64,000 nucleotides of DNA, from NCBI GenBank assembly GCA_900239685.1, contig OENT01000128.1:128480-192479 (forward strand), in the 5' to 3' direction. The translations under genes and the position numbers were made by a program. Below are positions 26,095-41,000 of the stretch, in pieces (the first letter of the stretch is position 1; each line of letters starts with the position of its first letter). The notes beneath the pieces are model-generated. The model made no database searches, was not told the origin of the DNA, and worked only from the letters and a program-made list of their open reading frames with translations. The stretch is from Rotaria macrura. Lineage: Eukaryota; Rotifera; Eurotatoria; Philodinida; Philodinidae.

Positions 26095-27695
26095 ATGTTT
26101 AAGTGCAAGATTAGAAATTTAAAATTACTGGTCAGCACATTTCTTTGTTTCACATTTGTTACCACGGCAATTATTTTCTTCATTATTGGTGGCACCTACT
26201 ATTTAGACGAACACTCTAAGATATTGAACTATGCACAAACCAAGTGTACAGTTAAACGAAGCTTTTTCATAACTTACAAATGTGTACTATATTTGATTCC
26301 GTACAGTTGTTATGTGACAGCATGGTCTGTACACTATCCAAAAGATACAGAGACACGTATTACACTGCAAGGAATCAAGCGATACCAATATTCTTTGGAT
26401 TCATTCAGCGAAGCAAATCAATATCAGGCAAGTGTGTATAAGATTGAAAAAAGCGACCGATTTTCTGAAAAGAATCTATCTATACACGAAATCGAATTCA
26501 GATAGAAACAAAATCATGATCTCTCACAAGAAGAAACAGTTCATTGAATTCATCAGTGAAATACGCATTATACTTTTATATTTCTATTCGGAGACGTTTA
26601 TTTTCAATAAAACTTGCAATCTATAGTAACAATAGGTAGATTACAGTATTTTTAACTTTTACATCGTATCGAAGCAGTCAATGATTATGATTTAATCTAA
26701 GCTAATCTTTAGTAACAGATCGTTCTACTTACAATGTTGTTTGTGATTTATTCTCTTGACGATAAGTAATTTCTTGTACAAACAGAAAATCAAAATCGAG
26801 AAATATTTTAGTCGTAATATTTTCTTTTCAGAAACGAAAGGCTTGAGTTACTGCTAATTCTTTGATCACTAACTTCAATTCACGTAGACACTCAATAGAA
26901 TTTCAACGTATACCCTCATTTTAATTAAAATTCAATGAGTTTGCTCACGCATTCGCAAAAAAACGTGGTAGTTTATTTGTATTCGACTTGTAAAAATTAA
27001 TCACTAGTCTAACAACAACAGTTTGATCTGATATATCGACTAACTCAAATAATATCAAGATGGATCAAGTTTGATCGTCGAACTGGATCGTGTTATGACA
27101 CGAAGTCATCTGTATCGAAAAGACAAATAACAATCGACTTTAAATTTTGGAGAATCGCTGTTTTCTTCACGACGAGAGTATATAGTATGAAATGAAATTT
27201 CTTTGATTATTACACATAAGCCATCATTGCAAAACTAAAGATTAGAGCTATTCCATACTAGACTTCTCTCATTAGTTTTGGAGAAGTGTAAGGGTTAAAC
27301 AACATTCTGTCCAATTCAGTTGAAAAATATCATTATATTCAACATGAATATTATCCTTTTTTTCTAATCATATAATAGCAAGCGTTTTTTTCTTGTCAAA
27401 CGACTATGAAAGAAAGTGTAGATCGTTTTTTAACTTGAGATAATAATTTTTCTCTTTCTATTGAATACTTCAGATTGGCTCATCATATCCATGTTGGTAT
27501 GATACTAGAGACGCATCATTGGCTCAATGGAACAAACCAACAGTACGAGTTGCTACTATTCTGCTTAGCGTCGGCGGATCATTAGCATTACTAGCAATCA
27601 TATCTGGGTTTCCTACATATCGACTTGTGAAACATCAACAACGAAAAGATCTACGAAATAGTTCTAGCGGGTCGAATCTTTCTTTTCTGGAATAG
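26095..27695 (+). CDS. Two-membrane-span protein of unknown family
   Basis: Two exons, 26095-26427 and 27474-27695 (555 nt, 184 residues). An in-frame TAA ends 6 nt before the ATG, so the start is well supported. A hydrophobic span at about residues 11-38 (LLVSTFLCFTFVTTAIIFF) is followed by a loop with Cys residues (KCTVKR, YKCVLY, YSCYVTAW, YPCWYD). A second span is near residues 130-155 (VATILLSVGGSLALLAII), then a short basic tail. This layout resembles small channel-accessory or tetraspan-like proteins, for example the general shape of KCNMB subunits, but I see no family motif and assign no function. The intron uses a GC donor, CAG|GCAAGT, which is the only junction that keeps the frame. 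It is long (1046 bp). The stop lies 1.4 kb from the convergent polycystin stop. Confidence 0.62.
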
Positions 27696-29077
27696 TCTCA
27701 TGAAGTGAGGCTTTGTGCTATCTATATTTTTCCGACCATCGTATTGCTTTGATATAAGAGACATACAACTACTTTTGACAATTGAACTGATTAAGATTTG
27801 AAAAGTCTTATTGTATTCTATCTATAATTACAACTTCAAGAATTTGATCTAACAACGAATCAATTTTTATAATTTTCTATGTAGAAATATGGCAAATAGT
27901 ATACGACTTTGATCATCGATTTCTTAGAAAGACACATCAACAAACGAGTTGTATCATTTAATATTCATTAACATGTATATTGCATAATAATTTTTCGATA
28001 GACTTTTATTTCTCAATCACATGCCTCATGATCAACGATAGTTATTGAGTAACATCCTCCATCATCTTTTGAGAGGAGATATCAGATAATCGTCGAAATG
28101 CTGTGAAATAATTGTCTTCTCTCAACCTCCTCCTCTGTTCGCGATCTCAAATTGTTTTCATGATAATGTTTCTTTTAGATCGTTCTCCGCAAAATGAATC
28201 TCGAAAACTTTTACTGATTCTATATGAATTTTTCAACATGTTCTGAATTCTAATCTTTATGCATATGATAGTAACGTAAGAAAATAATGTTAAAATGCGC
28301 CCGAAAAAAGTTTTTTTTAAAGAAAGTAAAACTCGTATAGGTGAAACCAATTCCATTCGACAAACATACGTTTGCTGTCGTGACAATAGTTTGATCTTTT
28401 GTAATGGATAAAATCTAGTTTCAACAACACATTGGAATAGAATAGTTAACGCTCAAATTGTCGCATGCCAACTCATAGTTCATTTGACAATCATATTTTC
28501 GTTCAAGTCTGCCTTCGGAATAATTCATTTTATTATTACCTTTGAATGTAATATTCATCGTAGGTCTAAGAAAAATTTAAGTTACTTCGTTTTACTTCCG
28601 ATTGTCTCGATAATTTCTAATTTATTATCGAAAGAATAGAGTGTGGAAGCATATTAGAGAATATGTGAATACTTGCTCTGACGTAATGTCATGAATATTA
28701 CTTGTGATATCTTCGAGATTAAAAGATAGCAAATAAAAACGAAAAGAATTAATTTTTTTATGAAAGACACTATACATCCGGTTAATTTGTCATTGTGTAT
28801 AGAATCGTAACCAGTTTCATATCAGGTTCGATTCATGTCATTAATTTGAACTTGAATTGCAATACGTTGTGAAATTCAAGTTGATTTACGCCTGTATCAT
28901 AGAGAATCGATTATAGTGAAACTGTAAAAACATGCTACATGAATCCGACTATTATTGATGAAATATTTATCTTGATTGGCTGCATGTGCAGTGAATAGAA
29001 CAAGATGAAACTAAGTAGACGCATGTTATTAAGTTTATTTTTTTATTCATATGTCTGTCGACATGAAAATCTTCAAA
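27696..29077. other. Convergent spacer before the polycystin gene 3' end
   Basis: About 1.4 kb between convergent stop codons. On the minus strand, AATAAA hexamers (plus-strand TTTATT at 29034-29039 and 29042-29047) lie about 30-45 nt after the polycystin stop and probably serve as its polyadenylation signal. No gene is seen. Confidence 0.55.
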
Positions 29078-32000
29078 TCAAAGTTCATGAACATCCGTTT
29101 TTACCAATGGAGCTTCTTTTTCCTCGTTCGCCGATTTCATTTCGATCGTTTGTTCTGTATTCTGCAGTGTTTTTCGATTATTGATTCCAGCAACTTTTTG
29201 AAATGTTGACCACATAAACTCCATCATTTCATTTTGATAGCGCATTGCTTTTAATTCTCGTTTAACACGTGCAAACGCATCATTGAGACTGGAAAAAAAA
29301 GATAAAGCAAACATCAGCTAAACGGCATGTATAAACCATTCGACTGTACTTACACTGCTACAAAGATACTTATCAAAGCAATAAATACGATGTTGACGAA
29401 AGAAAGATAATAGAGTGTACCTAAGAACATAAAATCAAGATATTGATGTTGTTTATCTAATCTCTCTGTCCTTAAAATGATAATTTACCATAGAATCGAC
29501 TAACAGCAATCATATCGGGAGCATTGATTTGACCCAAAAGCATTTGAAAACAAGTTGTTAATGCATAGAAAAAACTCTTATAAGCACGTAATGAACGACC
29601 AAATATAGCAAATCCCATCACGGCATATGCGAATATAAAGATGGCAAATACAAATGCAAATGAATTTAAATCTCGTCGAGCATAACGAAATGATTTTGAT
29701 AACATTCCAATACGTTTATTGAATCGAAGTAATTTGAGAAATTTAAGCATGGTAAAGAATGTTATTAAGGCAACACAATATGAATAGACTTCATCGAAAC
29801 TTCCAATCGTATTAAAATTAACGAATTCACCTATTTAAATTTAAAGAGAAGTTAAAAACAATTTAAGTTATACAATGCATGCTTTTCACATCATCGAATT
29901 TACCCATTTCTGTTTTTTTTAATGATCGAATAGCTAAACGCGTTAATGCCTTCTTAGTTCCATACATCATAATTGTTGCTATACTAAATATTGTTGTTAT
30001 AAATGAAATCATATTCCAAAATTTTCTGAAATATTCTCTTTTATGTTTAACTAACAATGAACCTTCATGTATAATTGAATAAATCGTAAATATAACAAAG
30101 AAAAGTTCAACTATATACACAATTAAACCGTAACTGCCAATATGATCATATAAGCGAAAGATCTTTATTCGATGATCTTGTATGATCGAACCCATCGATG
30201 TCATTTCGAATGAAAGTGTAACAGCCACAAATAAGTTAACATTGGCATTGTAAAGTGAGAAATCAATAATAACTGCACGAGTTAACTGGTTGAGCCAGTT
30301 CTGTGATCGAAGTTCGTCAAGGGCTGATACAGCTTGTTGATATGTACGACCTAACGAAACTACGTAACCACCACCTTTGTATGTTCTGTAAATAGCTGTG
30401 AGAGGATCACTTTTTGTACGAATACTACTCTAAAAAGAAGTAAAGATACATGATAATGGATATTTTCTTCATTTGCATGGGAAACGTTTTTCAAAGACTT
30501 GAACTAATGAGATTTGCTTTGAAAGCTTGCGTCGATGTTCTTAAATATCTATTTCTCTAGTACAAGGTGTTTTAATTGGAATGTAACATAAGATTCTCAA
30601 TCTAAAAATTTTCCTAAAATTTAGATCTCTTATTTCTAGAAATACTATAGAATTTTTAATTAAAAGCACATTCTTCTTTTGCAAACTATCAATGCTTAGA
30701 AGTTTGTCACATATCTTATAATGTCAATAAGTTTGTAGACACCAAATTAACGGTTTTCAAACAGAAAGTTCTTGACATTCGTTTTTCTAAACGATGTTTC
30801 TAAATAGACCAAATCCATGGGGAATGCTACCGTCGTATAAAAGAACTCTAGATGAAAAATATCAATTTTCCACTGGCAAAAATTTCATCACACGATCTCT
30901 GCATATTTGTTCAAGTTCGAAAAATAAAAATTGAAACTAACTTGATAACACCAAGGTGTCTTACAACGTTGTGGTGGATTATTCACTTCATCATCAGTCT
31001 TCATTGCAGTTTTATTCAAAACACTTTCCCATCTTGATGTATAATCTTTAGTATCATCATCGAACCAATTGTAATCATTTCGGCAATGTGCTATCATATG
31101 TTTAAACTGTGGATGAATTCGACAACTGTTATCTTTGACACGCAATTGGCGAATTCGTGGTGCTCCGATTCGCATCGATGCTCGACTTCCAGTTGTTAAT
31201 TTTTCTCTCCATGTTAAGCTTTTATTATTATACCATGGTTGTGCATAGAGTCTTCTCAACAATGTATTATCACAATAATCCCACCATGTACCAATCGAAC
31301 TAACCTCATAAAAATCATCCGTAATAAATAGATTCTTGGTATCGCGATATAAACCATGTGAATTAGTATCACGTGATTGATATGATAGAAATAGTAAGAC
31401 TACAGTGAAAAAAATATATATGACAACTTCACGTATGATTTCACCCATTTTAATTTCACGTAAACGTTGTTGTCGGACACGTGCCAATTCTTTCGGATCG
31501 ATGGGACGCAAGTTATACGAGCGTACACGACGTTGAAGGGCGATTCCTAATGATAGAGATAAAATGATTTCGTATTCAATTGAAAATAATTCAAAAATTC
31601 TACTTTTAGTATCTGTTTCGTCATAAATTGGATCACCTTCGTCCGTATGAGGTAGTGTATTATTTGCAATCAATGTTCCCGTAAATGGATCATTAAAATC
31701 CAATGTTTCATCATCATATGGTCGACGAATAAGAAAACTTATTATAGCCGTAATAAGAAATACTTTCAATGGATCAATAACAAGTACAGATTGACCAAAC
31801 GAAAGCATCATTGTCATTAACCATTCATTAGCTCGTTTGGCACCCCATTCCAATGAATAAAGAATAATAAAAAATGATGAAGTTAAAATACTTAGAACGA
31901 TCACTAGATGAGAGGAAATTATTTGAAAAGAAAGAAAAAGTTAAAAAACATAGACTTGATTTTATTTACATATCCAAGCAATATATATCGACCAATGTGG

Positions 32001-35000
32001 TAATGTTCTTGTTTTATCTTCAACGGATGGTATTGCTGCCACACGTTCTATTTTTGGTTCATTCAGTTTTAAACATTGATTTGAACGTTTATTTTTCTTT
32101 GAAAGAAATCTAAACGAAGTCAATACTTACAAGATTTACTTAGCTAATTAGAGTAGGACAAACTTCTTTGTTTTGTCGTATTGTTCATTTCGTTCCCGGA
32201 CTTTATTTTGATGTTTCTTTTTCGGTAAATATTGTGTTATCAATATTTTTTGACTGTACTTTGCTTTCCGAAATAATGTAATTATGATTATATTCACCGG
32301 CAAGACAACTAATGTACCAAAAAAACTAACGACAAGTTGTGTCATTGTAAATTCAATAGGACCAATTTTCATCAAAACGCCAGCTTTATGGCCTGTTGTT
32401 TGTACATCTTGTCGATAGAACATCGCGTTTGAAATCATAGTACAAAATAGTAATGACATACAACATGATATGCGTTGAAGACGTGTAAAATTACTTCGAA
32501 CAGGTCGTGAAAATACTGAAAACCATAGATGACCATCGCTGAGTTTCTTTTTAACGGACTCAGTAAATAAATGTGCAAAATTTTTCAATTCCTTTGTTGA
32601 TGCTAATGGTACAATACGATCAACTAATCCATCAGCTTTTTCAACGGCGAGCCAATTATTGCAAATGAAATAACTCCTTAGTAGATAGAACAAAAATATT
32701 TTGAGAAAAGCTTATATTTTTTTTCTCTTTCTGACTCTAGATTACTTTTCTCCTGTTTGAAGGTCCATGACGTTGATCATATTTAAAAACCAAGAAGCAT
32801 TTGTTTTCGGACCAGAATTATCATGCCATACACGAAGATAAAGTAATGGACCAAGTGGTGATTCAACACTCATGACAAAATTTCGAACACTACCAGCCGG
32901 AAATACCTATCCGAAGAAAAGAAAATTCAACGAGTTTATTAGAAATCAACGAGTGTTCTCATTTGTGTAAAGCTTGCCTAGTATTTTACCTTTGTATTTG
33001 TTATAAAGTAGAGTTTTAATGTTTTATCTTTTCTTTTTCTTCGAAAATCATTGTGAAACATTTGCTCGAATGACTACGCCAAGAGATTCATGAAGTATGC
33101 TCAGCTTGTTTTAGAGTCTAATTTTAGTCTCTCTTTGTTTTATTTTCGGATTCAACCCTAATCGTAATCCTAGGCTAGAAACATTATTCGTCTCAAATCA
33201 TCATTCGTATAATATTTTATTCAATTCTTCAATAGTCAGTTTTTAAAATTGATTCAGACGACGACTAGTATCTTGCTAGATCATCTATCCTGAATTATAT
33301 GTTGATTCTTTGGAATGATAAGATAGTTTTCTTAAAACAATAGTACGATTCCCGACTTCCTTGAGTTCGAGTTACGGCCAACTACGTTACTGTTTCGTAA
33401 TACTTCTCGCTTTAACGGTTGCCATAATCGGAAACGGATTCACCTATTGCACTGTTCCTTTAAATCTCGATTTATGATGTGATTTCCATCGGTATTTCAA
33501 GATATCCGTACGAGGGCAATATATTAATCTGAGATATGTAAGAAGAAACATGAATTAGAAAGTGGTAGAGTTAAGGATACCATATGTTTACGAATGACAG
33601 TATAGTTGGTGGTATGGTTTTTACTTCAGCTACAATTCCAGTGACTGAAGCTGTATGTAACGAGTCCCACACATGTCGAGAAATCACTATAAATCGAGTT
33701 TCTTTGATATTACTTCAGCTAGTTTGTTGTCTAGTTGTTGTGGTTCTATGATTGTGATGTCAAGATTTATTTTAGAAATCAAAGGACTTCTTGGCTTTTT
33801 CATTCTTCCTAGAGACGCATATTCAATGTTTGAGTTATGATTGTCTTAACCATTTTTTCCAATTAGACTTGTGCGTCTAGTTTACGTTAGCCAATACCTG
33901 ACTCGTGTGTTTCTAAAAAATATATATATGGATTTTAGTTCATAGAAATCGTTATTCTACAATAATTTAATAAAACCACTTTCTCTAATTTCATAATATG
34001 AACTTTTCTTCTTCGTTTAACCGATTGACTTTGAATATTTTCGTGTCATTTCTCAGTGTCTTGTTTTATCATAGCGATTAGCAGCAAATAGTTTTCGTTC
34101 AATGATAAAGATCTAAAAGTATATACATTTGAATAATCTAACTGATTATCTTTGATTATATATAACAACTGACAGTCACGTTAAGTGATATTTTAAAATG
34201 ATACATTAAATTTCATAGTTAATTCAAACAGACATAAACTAGTGAAAACTGAAATAAATTTTGGTAGGAAATATTCATGTTGAAGTTCGTCTCTTCAAAT
34301 ATTGAGTTTCGTTTTTTTCTGTTCGTGAATACAATTTTAATTCTTTTACATGATTACTAAAATTATTGATTTAGACAACGTATTTCACATAGTTATGAAA
34401 GCTATAACTCGTAGGGCAAGTTTAATATCAACGTATTGACACTTATTCAATACGATGTCAATACAAAAAGGATAGTATATAGTAGCATGAAAGGAATATT
34501 CTATAGTTTTATGCTTTTACGAATTGCGTTCTTACGAAAGTAAGTGATTTTAAACAAATATATGAACGAACCATAGAGATACATCCAGTCTGTTAAACTT
34601 CGTCTTATTCAGGAGAAATACTCATTCTTTACTGTTTGCTCATAAGAAATGTATTTCATTCGGTTATAACTTACATAAGAAAAAAAATCTCTATATAATT
34701 ACATGACGGTATAACACGTATCGTATGATTCTATAGGCGATAAATGGAATCGTATTATGCGAAAAAAAATTGTATTAGGTGAAGAATACTATTCACATGG
34801 AATCATATTTTAAAATACGCATTCATTAGTTGTTGTCATCTATGGATAAAACCATGAAGACCAAAAGAAAACTTTTTCTAAAGTAATACTATCGTTCCAT
34901 GTTGATAAATATTAATTTTATTCGAAATGCAACTTACTTTTACTTTTCCGTCAGTTAATGTCCGCACGCCACTATCAGCTGATTCACCGGATATCATAAA

Positions 35001-38000
35001 ATGTATATTTGACGATGTACCTGATTCTTTACCAACGCCTGTATGAACTGTTATTAAATAATGATAGATATCAATAGGAAGATTATCAATTAGAGGTGCT
35101 GCCGTCCACTGAAAATATAAATTAATATAAATATTTCAAGTAGAATGAATTATCAACCATGTTTAGTAAATCCTTTATAAGAGAGTAGTCAATGTGAACT
35201 ATAAGCTTTTGAACCAAAAAAATCAAACTTAACTAGTCACGCAATGTGACAGACGCAATTCTATTTGATTGGGGCTCTCAGTACTAGCAACGACATCTTA
35301 TTAATAACTACTCGCATTTCGTAGATTTAAGTCGAACCTTATGTGACAGCTCGATGTGCTCTAGAGTGACATATAAGTTAATCTAAATCTCACATTGATG
35401 TATCTCAGTAGGAATGTCTTGATCGATTAATAAAATTCTTGTAAAATCGATCAAATATTAACTATTTTAATAGTTTACCTTAATTAAATCAAGTTTATCT
35501 TTTCTTCTTGCCCAAATAGCAGCAAGAATATAGAAACTGAAAATCACAATAACTGTAGAAAACACAGCAGCATTCTCGTGTAATTTTTTAAATTTTGTAA
35601 AAACAGTTGAAAAATCAATTTTATTTGGTGGAACAAAAAAATCACTGCCAAATGTCGTTAGATGTGTGCACAGACATTCAGTTGATTTCAATGTTGTCAA
35701 TGGTCCGACCTATTTAAATTATAAAGACCTATTCATTTTAATTCACATAATAGAAACAAAAACCATTACTTCACATCCATCGGTACTCCATCCAAATGTT
35801 TTCTCATTCCAATATTGGCATTTTGATACATACATATGAATTGTATAAATCGAATTATATTCTGTTAAATTCTTTGTCGTACTTGCATCTAAAGATAACG
35901 AGATCACTAGTCGATTGTCTTTCTCGGTAAATACCATACGAAACTTACTGAATAGTTTAACACCAAAGATGTAAGTTCCATTTCCAAAATGAACATTTGG
36001 TGGCATAAAAATCGTATGTGCTAATTCATATTCATCGTCCAAATCATTATTTGATGTTGATACTGATGCAGTTAGGTTTGGTATGAGAAAAACGAGGTCA
36101 AAATGTAATTCAGTCGGTGGTTCTAATGCAGTGTCATTTTTATCAAATGAAACATAAACAGCATAGATATCTGTCGGAGATGAATCTGGCGATATATAAA
36201 CCGATAATGTCGCATCTTTATCAGTTAGATTAACTCTATGGTATTGGAATGATATTCCTTTTGATTCAGATTGATGAGGTTTCGGTCGTTTATCAATAGG
36301 TCGATTTAAACGAATAGATATTGGTGTTGTTGTATTTTGTACAGGCATTTCTGATCCATCCGGTCGGGATAAAATAATCGTAACAACACTACCTTCCACA
36401 TTCGAATGACCATGAGCACTCGTAAATGGATTATCTTTCGTTTCGAGTACTTTTGTAACGACATCCGATGTATCGGAATCAAAATTTAAATTCGATAAAT
36501 CAGGCAACCGAATATTAGCATCACCAGCAGATAAGGTTGATTTACCTTGTTGAGAGAAAAGAAAAAATAAATCCGATGTCTTGAATCGTTGCACAACAAA
36601 ATAAATTTTAAAATTATACAAGCGAGAAAAACTTAGTTTTCTCGCGTCATGTCACACACATGACATATGATTAACTGTTCGAATTTTCCGTGATTGTCCC
36701 AAAAAAAGACTTGTGAATAAACGAATATAAATCATGAAATGATAAAATCTTACTGTAATATAAAAAGTTCTTTTTGATAACAAATTAGAATGATGAATGA
36801 AAGCGATATTTTCTTTAGACACGGGCTAGAAAAAGATGCTCTATGGCAATCTTTCAAAGAATTATCACATCAGCTAGATCCTGTTGCATACTTTGATTGT
36901 ATGAGAATGGTTCTAATGAATCACAAAAACATCTCTATTCATACCGTCTGGATTGACTTTTGTCAATGTCATTGTCATTGATTTACTCTCGATTGTTTTA
37001 GTTTCATTTGTTGACGAACGATTTGTTAACACATCGCCGACAGTAAATAACCCGCTTGAAGTTCGTTTAGCAACAACAGATGCCTGATATACGAAGAAAA
37101 GACATGATTTCGTACGAAAAAAAAATACGTTAGAATGACAAAGGACAAACTCGTTCTCGTCCTTCGATGATTGTTTTCATGTCGTCTTCTAATTTATGTC
37201 GAAATTCTTCCCATCGTTCCTCAGGTAATGTTTCACATTCGTCGCATGCATCATAAAATTGCATGGGAGCATATAGAACTTTTGTATCTGTTTCTTCGTT
37301 TGCTGTTTCTCTGACATCAGCTTCAAGATTCTATACGAATAAACAAAATTAATCGTTTGATTCGAACAATTTTCTGTATTTCTCTAACATCAATGACAAC
37401 ATCGGGATCATTGTTTTTATCTTTTAAAACAGTGTTCGAAGCAGCTTGAAGTATGTTACAACCAACACCCATCAAGGCTAAAAATATCAAAGTACTCGGT
37501 TTGAAATACGAAAATCAATATAAGAAATAAACTATGAACATGTAGCAAGATTTGTAACAATGTTTTCATCGGCCGACTCGATATCTTTGACTTTTTCGCC
37601 AACTTTTTGAATTATATTTGCTCCTTTTTCCTAGAAAATAATTATTATGTTAAGTATCAATGAAGAACTAGTAAAGAAATATTCGAACTTGATTATTTAA
37701 TGGCATTTGATCCCTATTAGCTGTAACTGATGTACTAGCTTTTAGTGCATTATCGACGGAATTCGCATCACTCGGCCCATCTAGGACTGTATTCATTGAT
37801 GTTAACATCTTTGATCGCATCTAAAATCAAAATTTATCATAATAACATAATACTTAACGCGAAGATACATCATTGAATCACATAGGTCGGACTATTCGAA
37901 TTAAACTCGTTTGGTGCACTTATTTTTATTTGATACGAAGTGTTATACATGTTTTATTGATGACGTAAACGATAGTTAACAATTCCGATGACGCTTCTCA

Positions 38001-41000
38001 AGCAAAAAGTTCAAGATAAAAATTGATTTCAGTCGATTTTACGTTGCTCAAATTTTGATTTTCTTCTAGTGATGTTTCTTTTCGTATTCATTTTCTTAAT
38101 AGGTAAATTTTTCAAAGTAGTTTTATAAATTCGAACACTTTCGAAGAAAATGATTGTTATCATGTAAATAGAATGAAGAAACAAGAAATAATCAATCGAG
38201 AAGAAAAGTGAATCCGATGAAAACGTAAGTCTGAATATACAAAGATTCAAATAAATATGATTATGCTAGTGAGCGAATCATTCATTCCAGGTTATCATAA
38301 ATTAGTCAGTAAGAAGATCCATCTCCCATTGGGATTAAACTGGTACTAGATATACAAAACGTGCAAGTGTAGAAATGATTGTGTGCTTTGAAATATTTTC
38401 AACATCAATAAGTCGTCAGTTAGTTAACTAATTCGAACGATTTCTCTTCGAATTAAATATGAATCAAACCATATTTTTCTTTGTGAAGAAGTTTCTCGTT
38501 CATCCTGATAGATGCTTTTATATTGTTAAGTCTCTCAAGATAATATTGCCGGACACGTTTTTAATGATATATCCAATAAATCAAACAAAACGTACCTCTG
38601 TCATTCGGTTATTCATTGTTTTCACTTCAGCATCACTTGCATTCTTGGAAGTTTATTTAACATGAACAAGAAGACATACGAATATTAGTGTATTTATTCA
38701 TAAATGTATGTAGAGCTTACTTACAGAATTATCACTCATTTGATTAAGCTTATCAGCAATACCAAAAATTAATCCGACTGCTTGTGCTGGATTAGACGAA
38801 GCTAAATCATCTAAATTATCCAAGATACCATCTAATTTATCTAAATCAGCTGTATCAAATGAAAGATCTATTTTTCTATCAACTTCTAAACGTGCTATTA
38901 ATTGTCTGCCATCAATTAAATGCCGAATAATAAGTAGAAAGTATAATGAACCGTTTGGAAATTTTAAATCACGTTCACTAATATTGAATGCTTTTGTCTT
39001 CGAATTATATTCAAACAGAGTAAGATTATTTGCTTGTTTTTTATTTGATGGAAAACATTGACTTTCATAAAATTGCATGTGTAACTCGGGTAGATGGAAT
39101 AGTAAATTTAAATTCGTCCACTCTATAGACCAGTTGTTGACGTTGAGCGGATTAGTTTCTGTTGATCGTGATGAACCGAGTTGGATAGTATTCGGTTGAA
39201 AAATTGATTCCTGAATATCTTCTGGATAACAGATTAGTGTAAAATTAAGTTTACGTCGATCTGATGATTCACTAACGTCTGGATCAAAGGTTGTCAAATA
39301 AAAATCTAAATGAAGTTGTTCATTCATTTCCGTAATAGTTTGATTGCCACCAAATGTCGTTTCAAAATTCGACCGAGTTATTTCAATCGGTTGAACAAAT
39401 TGTTGAAAATCAGCCATATTAGATTTTCTACTTATTGTATATATAGAATTATAATAACCATACGGAAGGGATTTTCTATCGATCGTTAATGTCGAGTTTG
39501 TGCCCAATTCTGAACAGTAATCTTCCATATATGTTCCTTGAAATGATTGATTAATAGAATGTGAATATCGTTGAGTACGTGAATGTTTCCATTGTGATGG
39601 ATCAATCGAAAGAAGATAAAATGAATAAATAAACTCATCGTTAGAACACATTGCTTGTAGTTTTGGTTCAAGTCTATGTCGAAAACCATACGGTAAATGT
39701 AGAACTTGCAACGATGAAATTATCGTATTTAATGAGTTGGATGATGTTAGAGGAATTTTCTGTTCTTGAATACATCTATCCTCTGACTTCATTTTACTTT
39801 CAACTATTGTTACTGTCGAACATTTTAATTGCATTGGTAGTAGTTTCGAGGATGCTTGAATAAATGTTACGTCGATTTTATACTTACCAGTTTCCATGAA
39901 TCTAAATTAAGAAAAGACATGGCTTTCCGTTAGTTGTATTGCAGTTAAACAATAACTATTTTGTTGGTGAATGAAGTGCGTTATTAGGAATAGAAATTTG
40001 TCTTCTTGCTGTAAGGAAATAGGTACGTCTTTTTGGTCAATAGCAACGTTCTTTTAAAAGTAGCTAACGAGCTGTTCTCGTACAAACACCTTGTATGTGT
40101 GTTAACAATAAAAGTAAATCAAGAAGTTTGTCATATAGCAAGTAACCAAAACTTCCAGAGAGCGAGAGAGAGAGAGTGAGAGTGACTGCAAGAGTAGCTT
40201 CACACAAGAAATAGTGCTTCATCTAGAGCTTATCACATAGGACTCGAGCTCGATGAACTTTATCTGCAATTTTCAATGGTAGGGAAGATTTTCAAAATTG
40301 AACGAACCATACCAAATATTTTTTTCATCGGTTCGAATACAAAAACTGTTCAACCCAATGAACTCTAGCTTTCTCACTTCCTCTCTCCTTCGCCTTCCAT
40401 TGAATGTCTTATGAAGATATTATTGAACGGGTTTTCTTCTTTTCCATTTTCAATATTTATTTCATGTGATGTATAAAATATGATTGATGAAATGATTTTA
40501 TTCTCTAGCAACTCAATGTAGGCCCTTAGCATCTGTATCAAGTTAGAAAAATCATATTATTCTAAATCTGAAGATTTTCTCATGATAGTTTTTAATGAAT
40601 TGAACTTCTCTCACCTATATCCAACTTGTAGACGTTGTTTTGTTACTCTTTTCCATTGTATATGATGTGTGCCTTCATTCCTTTTCATCGCACGATTAAG
40701 TAAATTCGTTATGAATTGTCCATATCGGAGAAGAACTTTTTTCTCATTTCCATAATCAATTTCTACATCAAAACCAATACCATTCATCCATTGTATGTCA
40801 ATCCAAATAAAATCTTCATTCACAAGGCCTATTTGATTCATAATATACACTTGTGGTTTTGTTCTAATTTCTGTTCCAATCGTGAATGTAACTTGTGCTT
40901 CCCGTATAGTAGGAAATTCTCCACCTCGAACATGTAATATTTGTTTCCCGAATGTCGTTATGTTAATATATAATTGTTCAGTGTAATTATTTGATTCTAA

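Noticed and set aside
28825-28834. tRNA gene suggested by a GGTTCGATTC B-box-like sequence
   Set aside because: No A-box and no acceptor or anticodon stems can be folded around it.
36790-36981. Small plus-strand open frame within the polycystin locus
   Set aside because: It lies opposite an intron and an exon end of the minus-strand gene and has no motif.
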